Both the position numbers and the translations under genes were made by a program. From Neckera pumila (lineage: Eukaryota > Streptophyta > Bryopsida > Hypnales > Neckeraceae), in contig OZ018409.1 of NCBI GenBank assembly GCA_963969595.1, positions 32,191,282 to 32,255,281 of the forward strand: a stretch of DNA of 64,000 nucleotides, in the 5' to 3' direction. Under the pieces are notes generated by a model. The model was not told where the DNA came from, did no database searches, and worked only from the letters and a program-made list of their open reading frames with translations. Positions 23,017-35,229 of this stretch are shown here, one piece after another. Each line of letters starts with the position of its first letter. Position 1 is the stretch's first letter.

Positions 23017-24191
23017 ATTTCCAAATTAGCATAAATTAGTGTTATTTTTTTTTTTGATATTCATTTATAAAATAATCAAGAAAATAATCAAGAAATAAAT
23101 CAAATTTTGATGAACTAAAGATTTTGCATAATTATTTACAAATTTGATCCATTATTCTTAAGAATTTCAAAATTTATCTTTAGTGATAATAAGAAATGGC
23201 AACAACAAAATCTATCATTTTGGGTTAAAAGTTATTTTTTATTTCTATATTTCTACATTTTTTCTTACAAATTTTATGATTTTGTATACATTTAATGGTT
23301 GTCATTCAACTTTTGGAGACAAAAATGTGTTTTGTTGAACCTAAAAATGATTTTTGGAAATGACCCCTCTAAAATTTTGGCAAAATTTTGGCAATTAATA
23401 TAATCCTCTCTATAAGCAAGGAAGACATTTGGATTTGTTCTATTGATGAGGCAAAAATTAACATTAGCTAGCAAGTTAGTGATGCTACAAAATTAAAAAA
23501 AATTCTATTTTTGTGGAAATTAGCATAGTATAATAAATATTTCAATGTACATGAATCTCATCAATTTTGAAAATATCAGGTAGTCTGACTTTGGTAAATT
23601 AATATCACAAACACTATTAAAACAAATAATTGTACTGAGTAGGCTCATTAATTTGCCTTTCTAATTAAGTTGCCTAATCTAACAAATAAGTGTAGGTATG
23701 CAATGAAAAAAATTGGATTTCAAAATCTACAAAGTAGAGACATGATAAGAACAAAAGTATGTCAATTTCTTAATTTATTTTTTTGTGAAATATTGAAAAA
23801 ATAGTAAGGGGCAACCTAATGAGACTATATTTGGCGCAGTGAGCGAGTTGACTTGTAAGCGATTCAATTTTATTTTTTGCGGGGAATGCAAATTTTAGGG
23901 TTGAAGGCTCACGAGGGCTCTTCCCTCGCGTTCCTTTTGCCGCTCTCTTTCTCCTGTTTTCCTGTTTTCCTGTTTTCTCATCCCCGGTTGCAGAGAGAGC
24001 TCCATAGCATTAGGCTATGGAAACACCACGATCCCCACCGCAGCGCTACCGCCATCACCAACCTGCGCTTCTTCCCTCTTCCTAACTTAACTTAGTTGCC
24101 GTTCCTCTCATCTCCTGTTTTTTTTTCTTACTCGATCTCCGCTTCCCCCCTTTTCTTGCACCTTTTCTTTCCGTCCCCGTCCTCCGTTGCA
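23017..24191. promoter_or_regulatory. U1-70K upstream region and 5' leader
   Basis: 23017-23850 is AT-rich without a gene. From about 23870 the base composition changes to a C/T-rich leader, with TTTTCCTG repeated three times near 23950-23970 and a block CACCGCAGCGCTACCGCCAT near 24038. This looks like the transcribed 5' untranslated region of U1-70K, which starts at 24192. The exact transcription start is not visible. Confidence 0.5.
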
Positions 24192-27100
24192 ATGGGCGAC
24201 TACGCCGATGCCTACATGCGCAAGGCCGAGTCAGGTCCGCCGGGTCGCACTAAGGCGCAGAACCGCGCTACCGTCCAACAGCTGAAATTGGTGCGTCGTC
24301 CATTTTGTGGTTTCTTGTCGGTAGTGTGTTAGGGTTTGCTAGGGGTAGTTTATTTGCTGCCCAGAAGCCTTTGTGTTCTGCATTGTCTTTTTATTAAAAT
24401 TGGAAGCAGTCTTTTACAGTGGCGCAGTTTCATTCGTGAGTTCAGGAGATTGTGTTGGTTTTAGTGTTTTTACTGCCCTAAACCCTGATTCTGCTGCCAA
24501 GCTTATTGTTTTTGTTTTGAGGAGAATGCTTACGGAGTAATGTTTTTTTTGGAAGCAATGTGCATTTACATGGTTGAGTGTGCGTCATATGAAGATGGTT
24601 TTAGGGTAATATGTGGTGGTATGTATATAAAAATTTGACGAAGCTGTCAGTCGCTTGTTAATGTTCGTTTTTCGTCATCAGGAGGTCTCCTCTGCTTGTT
24701 TTGCCTGTTCCTGTATCATATGCTGGGGGTTACCTTTGATGCTGTTGTAGAGTAATTATCATCAACCGTGTGGCATTCATATAGATGGTTAGCCTTGTAG
24801 AAGAGGGGCGTTCTCTTGTACTAGGGTGCGTTGGCAGGTATCGGTGTGATGTAGGAAATTGATTAATATGGTTTTTTGTTGGCGTTTTACAGATTGGGCA
24901 GAGCCACCCGACTGGTTTGACGACGAATCTTTTGAAGCTTTTTGAGCCACGGCCGCCGTTGGAATTCAAGCCCCCTCCGGAGAAACGAAAATGTCCCCAG
25001 TATCAAGGTGATCCTTTCTCCTCGTTAACTCATTTGAAAGAGTCAATTGTAGTTTTTGTTGTTGGTTGTCCTTATCATGTTCTAAATCTTCATTCAGGCT
25101 TTAATTCAAAATATTATGCTGGATTCTGACCTGAAGTCTCATGGCTTATGGTTTTATTTTTGTGCTGGAAGAGGTATGGTGTTACTGACACTGCATAGGG
25201 ATGGAACTATGCGACCGATACCTCCTGGGCCTGGTTTCATTTTGGATTGTCTTTCGGTTAATATTGCAGGCATTGGACAATTTGTTCAGCATTTTGCGGA
25301 ACCTGGAGATCCTGAATATGCTCCTCCTGTCACCAAGGGAGAAACTCCAGTAAGAGTCCTCATCTTTCGTCAGTAACTACGTCAAGTAATTTCTTCTGAT
25401 TTGAAAAAGCTTCACTGTTGAGTGGTGGTTTATGTTGATTCTCTCTAGTTCTTGCACATCATGATATTTGTGCTTATTCTTTTTAGGGTGGTAATTTCTA
25501 TATCGTTAAGTTTTCAAATATTGGAACAATTGCATTGGATTATATGTGAACAGTTTAGAAATGAGCCATAACTAAGATGTGCAAGGATGCAGACTCAAAG
25601 GCGTGCTCGAATTCATCAACTTCGATTGGAGGAAGGAACAAAGAAGGCACTTGATGAGCTGGCCAAATGTATGTCTTACTTCCCATGGATATATTCTTGG
25701 GATCTTTATTTTGCTGAGGGCCATTATACACGGTGGACGTCGCACAGCAGTGTATCTTTCAATTGATTCTCTCTCTTTAGTGTCTATTTAAAAGTTAGCT
25801 TTCAGTCAGAGATGGTTTAATGTAAGCTTTTGCATAATTATCACAGACATTAATTTGACAAGTGTTTCATGTCTCTTGTGTCCCGCGTTTAGTCACTGCG
25901 TTCTCATTATGTTGTAAACGGTGTATTATTAAGTCGTAGTCTAAAAGTGTTATTGTTTTCTGGATACGGCTTCTTCCTTTAAAGATTATATCTAAAGATT
26001 AGAAACTAAGATATTCTGTCTGCTGTTTTAAATCACTTGCTTCAGTTTCAGACTCTGATGGTCTCCATTCCTTGGCTTTTGGCAGACGACCCGGTTAATG
26101 ACCCAGATATAGAAGGAGACCCTTACAAGACGTTGTTCGTTGCACGCATTGTACGATTCTTTGAGAGTCATGATTCTTTCTTTGCCTTGAAAATCTGTGG
26201 TCGCTGCTGTAGGCGAACGGTCCTTCGAGTCAAGGAAATGCTGCTGGCCAACCTGTCTAATTCGGTAGTGTCTCTTTGCAGAGCTATGAAACGACTGAAA
26301 ACAAAATCCGAAGGGAATTTGAAGGATATGGCCCAATTAAACGAGTGAGTAGCGGACTTATCATCTTGAGTTTGTTCATGCTTATCAGATTGGTCGGACT
26401 CAGAACAGAATTGAATTTTGTGTCTCATGTGTACAGCTTAACATATATAAATTCATAGGGTCAAAGTTGCAGGTCTAATTAAACCGTTGCTCTTTATGTT
26501 CTGTGCTTTCTTTGCTGTTATTTATAAAAATGGTGTTGTGTGGAGGTGGGCTTGTAAATGCTCAAATTCTTAAGACTTCCCTTACTGAATGTATTTTCCA
26601 CTTCTCTTTGCAGGTTCGACTTGTATCTGATAAAGTTTCGAAGACTCCTCGTGGGTATGCATTTATAGAGTATCAGCATACACGGGACATGAAAAGTACG
26701 TCTGGTGCTATCCTTATCCTCTTAATGTCAATATGCTGTATCTTGGTCTAACATTCTAACAGATGTATCACTTCCTCGATTCCCTGATGACTGGTTTGAT
26801 AGAGTTTAAGGGAATCATCTGTCTTGTGAACAGCTGCATATAAGCAAGCTGACGGCCGCAAGATTGACAACCGACGTGTGCTTGTGGACGTTGAACGAGG
26901 TCGAACTGTACCTAATTGGCGTCCTCGAAGATTGGGAGGGGGTTTGGGATCTACTCGGGTAGGAGGTGATGAAGTGAATCAAAAGTATTCTGGACGGTGT
27001 GTTTCTCCCAACCTACTTTTAAATTTCATGCACGATCTCTTTCACCAATCGTATACTTCACACTCATTTAGTTATCGACCACTCGCAGCCTGTGCTAATT

Positions 27101-28153
27101 TCGATCTTAGTCACCATGCTATGAAATTCGTCCAGATGTGCTTTGGAACTTAACTAGCTTATCTGGTGTAGAAGTGAAGTGAATGGTGTTGTCACATATA
27201 TTTTGTCGTGTGCATCCTCGAATCTTCATATCTGGCATAGATGTGCTCAAGTTGAAGATTGAATTGGATGGCTAGTTCTCTTACAATCTTTCTCAGTTTA
27301 TTTTAAATGTTCCAAGCATAATAAGTGTATGCCACTACTTTTAGGGAACCGCAACTGCTTCAAGCTGCTACTTCCACTAGGTCAGAAGAGCCGAAGGCAC
27401 GTGACACTGTCATGAGCTACGATGATAGGTGGGACTCTCTCCCAGTGATATTGCTCATATTCATCTCTTTTTACTTCTAGAATTTGAGGAATCGGTTGTC
27501 TGTTACCGATTCGTTTATTACACTATTTTCATGCTTACTGCAACTCTCGCCTGAATATGGGGCATCGGTGTTAGCTAACGTACGTTGCAGACGTATAGTC
27601 TTGAGAGCTCCCTGCAGTGTCTCCACTACATACTGGTATTCGTCATGTTCATGTGATTGCATTACATATCTGCGACGTGCCTTCTGTCTCTTTTGTAGTG
27701 TCACAATAGCACTATAGTTGAGGTTTAGAAGAATTCGAATTGTAATTGAAGACCGCCTCTTTTTGACCGTCTGTTGTGTTCATTTATGTTCTTCGGCTCT
27801 ACCACAGGGATTTGGACAAGCCAGACAAACGAGAGAAGGATCGGGATTTCGACCGAGACCATGAACGAACTAGGGACAGAGGAGACGACGATGGTTACCG
27901 TGAACGTGATCGAGATCGTGATCGGGAGAAAGATCGGGATGTGGACCGAGAACGTGAAAGTGACAGGCATCGGGACCGTGATCGCGACCGAGATCGTGAC
28001 CGAGGAGACCGCGACCGTGGTGAGCGGGGAACTCGCGAGAGAGATCGAGGAGGTCGTGATCGGGATCGTGGAGGCCGTGATCGGGAACGAGACTGGGAGA
28101 GAGAGCACATCGGACGGTCTCGTTCACGGGAAAGAGAGCGGGAGAGGTATTAA
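24192..28153 (+). CDS. U1-70K: U1 small nuclear ribonucleoprotein 70 kDa protein
   Basis: Role (known): binds stem-loop I of U1 snRNA and contacts SR proteins, helping U1 recognise 5' splice sites in the nucleus. Exons: 24192-24290, 24893-25007, 25270-25349, 25593-25668, 26086-26150, 26282-26344, 26614-26695, 26834-26996, 27345-27428, 27808-28153. All GT-AG with compatible phases, giving 390 residues. Hallmarks: [20 protein letters not shown] (about 36-58), [22 protein letters not shown], then an RRM with RNP2 LFVARI (140-145) and RNP1 RGYAFIEY (179-186), then [20 protein letters not shown] and LGGGLG. The last exon is an Arg-Asp/Arg-Glu dipeptide region (276-390). It is a little shorter than the Arabidopsis protein because the RD/RE tail stops early. 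The stop follows ERERER directly and a possible donor (GAGAG|GTATTA) sits there, so an alternative 3' end is possible. In Arabidopsis, retention of an intron in this gene is regulatory; whether that happens here cannot be told. Confidence 0.97.
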
Positions 28154-28593
28154 ATTTCAGGCTTAAACTCTTAGTACTGTGCTGAGGGTCTATATGCCCT
28201 AATCTTTTGTAAGCTGTTCTGGATTTCGTACGATAAGGAACCCATTCCTGCGGTTTAGGTACACACCTTTAAGAATTTCTGAGTAGAAAATGTAATCATT
28301 TAGCCAGATTTGGTCCAAAGTTTGTTGTGAATTGCCAGAAATTGTATGGTTGCTACCAATTTTTCAAAAACATCATGCAGAGTTCGCAGGAATTGGCAGC
28401 TTCCACCAAATTCTTGGAATCACCCCAGTGAGAATCGAAAAATGAAAAAAATCGCTACTCTTGAATGTGTATTATTTGGATATTGTATGAACAAGTTTTA
28501 ATCGTTGATGTTTGAAGTTCTAGGTTCCCAATCACGAGCCTAGACTACCCTTGAACCAAAACCAAGTCGTACCATAACCATGGTGTAGTCAAC
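28154..28593 (+). other. Probable 3' untranslated region of U1-70K
   Basis: AT-rich sequence directly after the stop codon, no open frame. AATGAAAAAAAT near 28440 and AATAGTG further on are possible poly(A)-signal regions. Extent unknown. Confidence 0.4.
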
Positions 28594-28880
28594 CTACACT
28601 AAATAGTGAAATTAGGTTGCCTGAATCATTAGGTTGCCTGAATAATTAGGTTGCCTGAATAATTAGGTTGCCTTACCCCAAGAAAGTAACTTTACAAGCC
28701 ATCAAAGTCAATGGATCTTTCTTCAGATATTTCCATTTATTCACATGGAGGTTCATGAATCTCAATTACAACAACACCTAATTCAAAAGTAGGGCTTCTT
28801 GTACAGCAACAGTAAATATTTATTTAGTGTCAAATGTCGAGAAATTAGTGGGGGCAACCTATTTTCACTATTTAGTGTAG
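28594..28880. mobile_element. Small TIR element with internal 19-bp tandem repeat
   Basis: A 28-bp inverted terminal repeat with one mismatch runs from 28594 to 28621 and from 28853 to 28880. Taking CACTAAATAGTGAAA as the true tip leaves TA on both sides, as in Stowaway/mariner MITEs. Just inside the left end, ATTAGGTTGCCTGAATAAT-type units repeat four times (about 28611-28674). Non-coding, 287 bp. Confidence 0.8.
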
Positions 28881-29034
28881 AATTTTATCCCATTTCTTAC
28901 AAGTCACGTGTTTGAGTAACTTTTCAAATCCACACTTTTGGGCTCCCTATCATATGTGGTTGTCACACCCAATTGCAACTGTAGTTCGAAATGCAAATGT
29001 TGTTATTAAGGCATTAATGTCAGAACGCAATCAT

Positions 29035-29180
29035 CTAATCATTTAGATCCACAAATGCGTCCACCTTACTTTTCGTTTTGTCTTTGTTGTCTTCAGCCGG
29101 TTTCGGTTTATGGATTAACTGTTTACTGTCATTGCTTGCAGAGATCGCTGATTGGTGATTGGGCCCAGGTGCATCCTCTA
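29035..29180 (-). pseudogene. Possible isolated terminal exon, unrecognised gene
   Basis: On the minus strand, TTTTTGTGTGCAG at 29181-29193 would be a good acceptor. The frame then reads VEDAPGPNHQS ... KPKPAEDNKDKTKSKVDAF and ends VDLND-stop at 29035, which has protein-like composition (Lys/Asp-rich, few repeats). I found no convincing upstream exons between here and 30900; the frames at 29129-29455 do not join cleanly. It may be a gene fragment, a 3' piece of a decayed gene, or chance. Confidence 0.25.
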
Positions 29181-29199
29181 CTGCACACAAAAAGAAGGT

Positions 29200-30868
29200 C
29201 GTGTGCAATGATTTGACATGGGGTCCTAGCAGCAAAGGAAATATTTATCATTGAGGATGCTGATCTTCGGTTGAGAGCAAAGGTCTGAACGATGGTTTCT
29301 GTTGTGGCTCTTTCAAGAATAGAATTTTGAGCTTTTCTTAATGATATTTGTCTTTTCCAAGATAACTGTTGATTTCGCTGATTATATTTTCCGTATTCAA
29401 GGTAATTGTTTGCTGCAGTGGTTCCAATCTTGAATTTTGAGCTATTGGCGGCCACAGGAAACTAACAATTGCTTACATTCCTGTGAAGTTAGAATCGGGG
29501 AAGTGCAACCTCGTCATGCATCGGTCGTTTCCATGAAGTAGGAATAGTCTCGTGTATCATTTGAAGCTCAGATCTGTGCAGCACTTAATATCTAGCAAGT
29601 TGCTGCATCACGGACGATTTCTGTAATCGATTGCTTAGAAACCTAAAGTGGATCCAGGGTTATGATGTTGTAATTGGTGGTAACTTAACCTGTGTCTTTG
29701 GTACCCTGATGGCCCTTCAATGGACATTTCTATCTGATTAATGACGAGTACCTGCAACTGGATACTGCTTACCTTAACCTCTTGCATTATCTCATACCTG
29801 ACCCTCATCTATGACTCTTAGGCCGATCCTAATTCTTGACCAATCCTACTTCTCTTCTAGAGCTACTGAGGTCTGTTCCAAGGTTGACTTATATAGTAAT
29901 AGTCTTAAACCAATTGAACGACCATTCTTTGGGAAAAATCATGTGGAGGTTCAACCTGAGATGCCTGCCATGACGTTGTATCATTTGGATGATTTCAGGG
30001 AGGTCTCACGGATGGAAAAAAACTTATACATCAGAAATTTGATTCAATTTATTCCTCAAGCATTTATGAATTGGTACAAAATTAGTCAATTGTAGTTCAC
30101 TAATTTTAAGAAAAGTATTGCATAGGCATTCTGTACAAACTTGAGACATTTTAAATTCAAATTTTTGAAACTTTTGATAGTGGTACTATAAATAGCATAT
30201 TCCTAAATGGATATCTCTACTATATATATCATGATGATAACTTCATAGTATTAGTCTGTCATATCAAAAATCAAATATTAAAATAAAAATCACTTTGTGG
30301 ATGTACTTTAAAATGAAATGCTTGTAAATTGATTTGACAAAGGTTTACAGCAATGATTATGACAAATTTGACTACATAGAAAATTTAATAAATAATGTGT
30401 AACATCTTTCTTTAGTGCAAATCTAAAATTGTATGGATCTTTTTTTGACCCCTCTTTGAAGCTTGGAGATGCAAGGATGGGACAAGAACCTCAAATTTGA
30501 AAAAAACAATGAGATTAGCATTGTAGAACTTGTATGATTGCATGACTTGACATAGAGTAATCCTATAAGATATGCCATATTGCTTTTCATTTGACTCCAC
30601 TTTCAATTTTTATTTGAAGTTGAAATTGAACTTTCAATTGAAACAACCATAGTATTCTAGACATAGTTAGCTTTCTTTGTCTAGAAATTTTGATGAAAGC
30701 AATATATAATTTTTTTATATAAATAATTTGACAAAATATTTTTACTTCTTCCATTGAAAAAACCATTGAATTAATTAAAAATTTGGGACAATACTATTGT
30801 TTTTTGGATGAATGTACAAAATTTTGGATAAAAAAGAGAATTTTCATTTACATATTGCATATCTTATC
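29200..30868. other. Intergenic DNA, no gene recognised
   Basis: 29200-30000 has more balanced composition than the rest of the intergenic DNA and a plus-strand frame of 94 codons (29811-30095) with no known motif. 30100-30868 is AT-rich. No RNA gene or element ends seen. Confidence 0.5.
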
Positions 30869-30870
30869 TA

Positions 30871-31655
30871 CAGTGATTCACAAAAGTAGTTGACACCCCA
30901 TATAAATCATTCTCTTAAATTGAAAAATTAGAATTATAAAGTGAAATTTGGATACGTTCTTATACAAAAGGGATGCTACTTTCCTGTTCAATTTCACTTA
31001 AAATGGACTATATTTAGACCTATTTTTATTTTGATGAAATTTTGCTTGAAAAAAAAACTTTTTGTGAGAAGCCAAAATGTTGAATTCCTTTCTATGGGAA
31101 GAATGTACATCTTGAATAGAATCACATGCTACAAGTTTCATGAATTGTGGATTTTTCATGAATAAAATATAAAGGATTGAAATTTGACCCTATAATTTTG
31201 ATTTTCTTATATTTTTACTCTATAAATCACAAAAAAAATTCAAATTTTTTAGAATAGCACAAAATAAATATAAATATCTGAAATTCATTTTTTTGTGATT
31301 TATAGAGTAAAATATAAGAAAATCAAAATTTTAGGGTCAAATTTCAATCCTTTATATTTTATTCATGAAAAATCCACAATTCATGAACTTGTAGCATGTG
31401 ATTCTATTCAAGATGTACATTCTTCCTATGGAAAGGAATTTGACATTTTGGCTTCTCATAAAAAGTTTTTTTTTCAAGTAAAATTTCATCAAAATAAAAA
31501 TAGGTCTAAATATAGTCCATTTTATTAAGTGCAATTGAACAAGAAGGTAGCATCCCTTTCGTATAAGAGCATGTCCAAATTTCACTTTATAATTCTAATT
31601 TTTCAGTTTAAAAGAATGATTTATATGGGGTGTTAACTACTTTTGTGAGTCACTG
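30871..31655. mobile_element. Palindromic TA-flanked MITE, copy 2
   Basis: Same structure as 22233-23014: outer tip CAGTGATTCACAAAAGTAGT on the left (one change) and the reverse complement of CAGTGACTCACAAAAGTAGT on the right, TA outside both ends, arms of about 360 bp and a short AT-rich spacer. Confidence 0.9.
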
Positions 31656-31659
31656 TATA

Positions 31660-32475
31660 TCTCAGCCTTAGAAAGAACTCCATCCTCCGCTAGTAGTGAA
31701 GATGAATTTTTATGCTCTCCAAAAATAAATGAAATTGAAAACCTTATTTATAGACTTGTATATTAATATATTAGGACTTTGTGCATCAATACTTCCTAGA
31801 TTAAATTATGAGTTTTAAAATAATTGTATAAAGGTGTTTGGAACTCATATACAAAGAATTTAGAATCCCAATATGAAACTCTAATATGATTTCCAAAAGA
31901 AATACAATAGTAATGAAAGTTGTTGCACTAAAAAGTAGTGATGTATTTTCTTCAATTTTTTAATGTTTGGAAGTTTTTAGCTCGGATATACTATATTTAG
32001 AGTTGTCTAGACATTGAATGCCATCCTTTGTCAGTTGTCCTACTTGTCTGCCTCCATTAGTAAATGTCCTAACTTGTTTGTCGTGTGCCATTTGCCCATT
32101 GTCAATAAATTCCATTCCTGTCCACCAAAAAGTTGTTCACCATCCGTTTGAAGCAATTTTTGACTGTCAAAAAAAAATTGATATTAGAGAAAAAATTGAT
32201 GAATGTAGGGCTTTTTTCTTTTGTAAATGCGCATTATGTTAGGTGTGAGTGGAATTGAGAACAAGGATTCAAGGTGTCGTAGGCCTCTATAACAAGGATG
32301 AGAGTTGTATATGGAGTTGAATGTGTGGCTTGTGGAAAGAGTCTAGTCAATGAAAACATATCTATGTGGACAACAATCACGATACTGAAGCACCCACTCT
32401 AGTACAAAAAGACAATCCTACAGTTTAGCAAAGAAAATTCTAGGAAAAAAAATAGGAGTTTTAAAATGAAAAAGT
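31660..32475. other. AT-rich intergenic DNA, no gene recognised
   Basis: Short frames only (for example 32018-32242), with no family resemblance. The stretch leads into the U1-70K leader-like sequence. Confidence 0.5.
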
Positions 32476-32479
32476 CTTT

Positions 32480-32800
32480 AAGGAATATTTAGAAAATTGA
32501 GCAAATAAGGCAAATGGTAAAAATGGAGAGAAATTGGGAACAAAATACTACAAGTAGGAGTTAAGTTAGAGAGAAGAAGAAGCTCATATTGTAGTAGTAG
32601 CGCTGCGGTGGTGATTATGTGTTTCCATAGCTTGTTGCTATGCAATTCTTTACAAAAACAGAAAATAGAAGCTAAGATTAGAAAAAGGAACGGCAAAAGA
32701 TGAGAGTGAGTACAAAAGAGAATTGAAAGAAGAAGTCATTCGTGTTGTTGATGGTGGTAGCGCTGCGGTGGATACCCACACAAGCAAACATGTCATTCGC
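32480..32800 (-). repeat. Diverged copies of the U1-70K 5' leader
   Basis: Read on the minus strand, 32700-32540 follows the leader at about 23990-24110: GCATAGCAACAAGCTATGGA against GCATTAGGCTATGGA, then CACCACCGCAGCGCTAC and CTTCTTCTTCTCTCTAACTT. A second, partial copy (CACCGCAGCGCTACCACCAT) lies next to it at 32752-32778. The coding start of U1-70K is not present. Confidence 0.6.
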
Positions 32801-33099
32801 TAGTAGAGTTCAAAAAAACTATGAACTCCACCAGTGAACACATGAAAGCAATATGAATCTAAATTGAATGCATAGAGGAAAAGAGCCTCTAAAAGGCTAG
32901 AAAATCAAGATCTCCTAAATCTTACTATTCGTGTAAGCAAATCCAAAACCGTCTCACATTTATTGATCTCTATTAGTAATCTCTAAACCTCTAAATCGGC
33001 TATGCTAGTTTCCAAAACGTGTCAAATGTGTCCTAGCTAGCCATAAAGACGCTAAACACCTCTACTAATAGCAACAACCAAGGCAACCCTAGGAGAGAG

Positions 33100-33340
33100 T
33101 GCCATAGCCAAAGGGTTGCAAGAACAGTGACAAAAACTGGAGCCCCTATTGCAATTTGTCCGCCCACGCCCATTTTTCTAACACTATAAAGCTCCTAATC
33201 TGTCATAGCCAAAGGATTGCGAGAACAAAGGCAAAAACTAGAGCTTTTGTTGCAATTTGTCCGCCAACACCCATGCAAAGCTCCTAATCCACCACAGTCA
33301 AAGGGTTGTGAGAAGAACAGACAAACTAGAGCCTGAGAAA
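33100..33340. repeat. Imperfect tandem repeat, ~90-100-bp unit
   Basis: CATAGCCAAAGGGTTGCAAG at about 33104 is followed by TGCAATTTGTCCGCCCACGC and AAGCTCCTAATC. The same order recurs from about 33205, and partially from about 33295 (CAGTCAAAGGGTTGTGAG). Non-coding. Confidence 0.7.
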
Positions 33341-33351
33341 AAACTGTGCGG

Positions 33352-33655
33352 CTATGCATTAGAGAAAATTTCAGGCCTCCAAAGGGCTGTTCCACCGCCC
33401 TCTAAAATACCCTAAAATTTGATTTTTTGGGGTTGAAAATTTCATTTCCCCCCTATTCCCGCGCAGCTAAAATTGCAGTGACGATGGCGCAAGAACCAAG
33501 TTTTACAAATTAGAAATTTTAAAAACATAGAGACAAAAAAAAATACAAAATCTGACTGCTTACTGGGGGACTTTTTCAAATTGACAGACCAAGATTGGAT
33601 ATAGCTTGGTTTGTAAATCTAGAGCAGCCCTTCGGAGGGCTGAATTTTTTGTAAT
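33352..33655. mobile_element. Small TIR element, 'CATTAGAGAAAATTTC' family, copy 1
   Basis: Left end CATTAGAGAAAATTTCAGGC then CTCCAAAGGGCTG. Right end CAGCCCTTCGGAGGGCTGAA then a degenerate TTTTTTGTAATG. Interior non-coding. The same family inserted at 37872-38226. Confidence 0.65.
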
Positions 33656-33899
33656 GGCAAATTTAGATTTTGAATTTTGAAGACAATGAAGACGACGGTC
33701 TATCGTGGCTACATTGTCTGAGTTAGCAGTGAGCACGGTCCTACACGGCAAATGAATCCATGGCAAGAAAGCAAGATTGAATATGAACACCTGCCTGCGA
33801 GAGTTATGAAAGCTTATTGTAATTTGCACTTGAGACGACAATAAAAGTGTAACTAGACATGTTGTTTGAATACCAAAGGTATTGGTCTTTATGGATCCA

Positions 33900-34250
33900 C
33901 TCATTTTTGCTGTTTTAAGAAAAACTTTTACTGAAAATATTAAACATCAAAATAATTGCAATCTATATTAAAAAAATTGAATAAAATTTCTTAATTAAGA
34001 AGTGAACAAATAAATTTCTAGCTGAACTGCAAGTACAATATAAAAACCTATTATCAATTCACTAATTGAACAAGTTTGATGCATTTAATCATTAGTTGTT
34101 TTTTCTAATTACAAATTTATTATATGTATAATTAGGAATAGTGTCGTTTTTGGATGTGCCAAAAATGTTTATTTTTGTGGTTTTTGTATTAGTGTTTCTT
34201 CTTCTATCTTGTTTATGAAAATGTTCAGACACTACAAATTTTAATAAAAT
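33900..34250. repeat. Direct repeat, about 330 bp, first copy
   Basis: Aligns with 36955-37260 over its full length with many substitutions. Shared blocks include ACAAGTTTGATGCATTTAAT, ACAAATTTATTATATGTAT and ATTAGTGTTTCTTCT. Function unknown; possibly two relics of one element, since no inverted ends were found. Confidence 0.7.
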
Positions 34251-34889
34251 TGTAATTTAGACACTACAAATCTTCTTTTTTCCTAGCAGACAATGCAAAC
34301 TAGACAAATACCAAGGATGTTCTCCTCCAAACAGAAATCTTCTAGATGGATTGTTCTTGAAAAGACAGCTATGTGCACAACCCCGAATATATTAGAATGA
34401 AAATTGTCATAAAACCATTAAAATGACCAACAAAATACTATTATTTAGTAAACATTTAAGTGCAAGACTTTTTTCAACTAGTGCAACTTGTGTGCTTTAT
34501 GTGATATACTTTCAACGTAAAGTTCCAAAATCAATTCAAATTAGTGTTAATTGCCAAAGGTGCAGTAGGTAAACTAAGTAGTTGCTCACTTTACTTCCCT
34601 ATAAATTTGTTTGTGTATGCTTTTTATTGCTTATCTTTAGTCTACATTTGTGATGCACTCATGTTTACTCATTTAATTAAAACGCACTTTTATTACTCAT
34701 TCAATCTTTATTCTTTCCTTGCTTGGTTGTATTTTACTATTAACTACCAATTACAATATACACATTACAACCATGGACTATATTCATGTCCAAAGAGAAG
34801 ATTAGAATTTTCAATGAATATAAAGTTAAATTTGATAATACATACTACAATATTGCAAATATCATTGTCACTAGTGTGACCCTGTGCCG

Positions 34890-34985
34890 TTGGCCCAATT
34901 TTCATCTACTCCCGGTTCCACTTCTGGTTCTACTTCTGATTCTACTCCCAGTTCTACTCCCGGTTCCACTCCCAGTAGCAAGAAC
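34890..34985 (+). repeat. 12-bp minisatellite, about six units
   Basis: Units are variants of CTACTCCCGGTT. In one frame they read as Ser/Thr/Gly/Pro repeats (STPGSTSGSTSDSTP and on), ending at a stop near 35013; upstream the frame closes after about ten codons. It may be a relic of a low-complexity linker. No gene can be built around it. Confidence 0.6.
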
Positions 34986-35029
34986 GCCACCAAAATCAAA
35001 GTAAAAGTAATTTTTTAATTTTTTAATCA

Positions 35030-35165
35030 ATAAATACTTTGAAATTCAATAACTTTTGCACCACCGCTCCAAACGCCACGAAACCAAGCCGGTGCACCCC
35101 TCCTTGGTGAGAGCTTTCCGACGGTACCAAGCATGCGGCCGGGGGATGCATAGTCAGGAAGTTGT
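35030..35165. repeat. GC-retaining copy of the GGCGTTTGGACATGC repeat
   Basis: Reads TTTGAAATTCAATAACTTTT, then CGCTCCAAACGCCACGAAAC and CGGTGCACCCCTCCTTGG. It corresponds to the units at 11130-11690 and 12100-12505 but keeps several CpG sites that are TG or CA there. Confidence 0.65.
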
Positions 35166-35176
35166 CCACACTACAA

Positions 35177-35226
35177 ACAAAACAAAACAAACAAACAAAC
35201 AAACAAACAAACAAACAAACAAACAA
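35177..35226. repeat. (CAAA)n microsatellite
   Basis: Uninterrupted run of ACAAAACAAAAC changing to ACAAACAAACAAAC units. It creates spurious long frames on both strands. Confidence 0.95.
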
Positions 35227-35229
35227 CCT

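Noticed and set aside
27725..28127. Long frames antisense to, and out of frame with, the last U1-70K exon
   Set aside because: They are shadows of the low-complexity Arg-Asp/Arg-Glu repeat, which keeps all frames open; the true frame joins the RRM exons.
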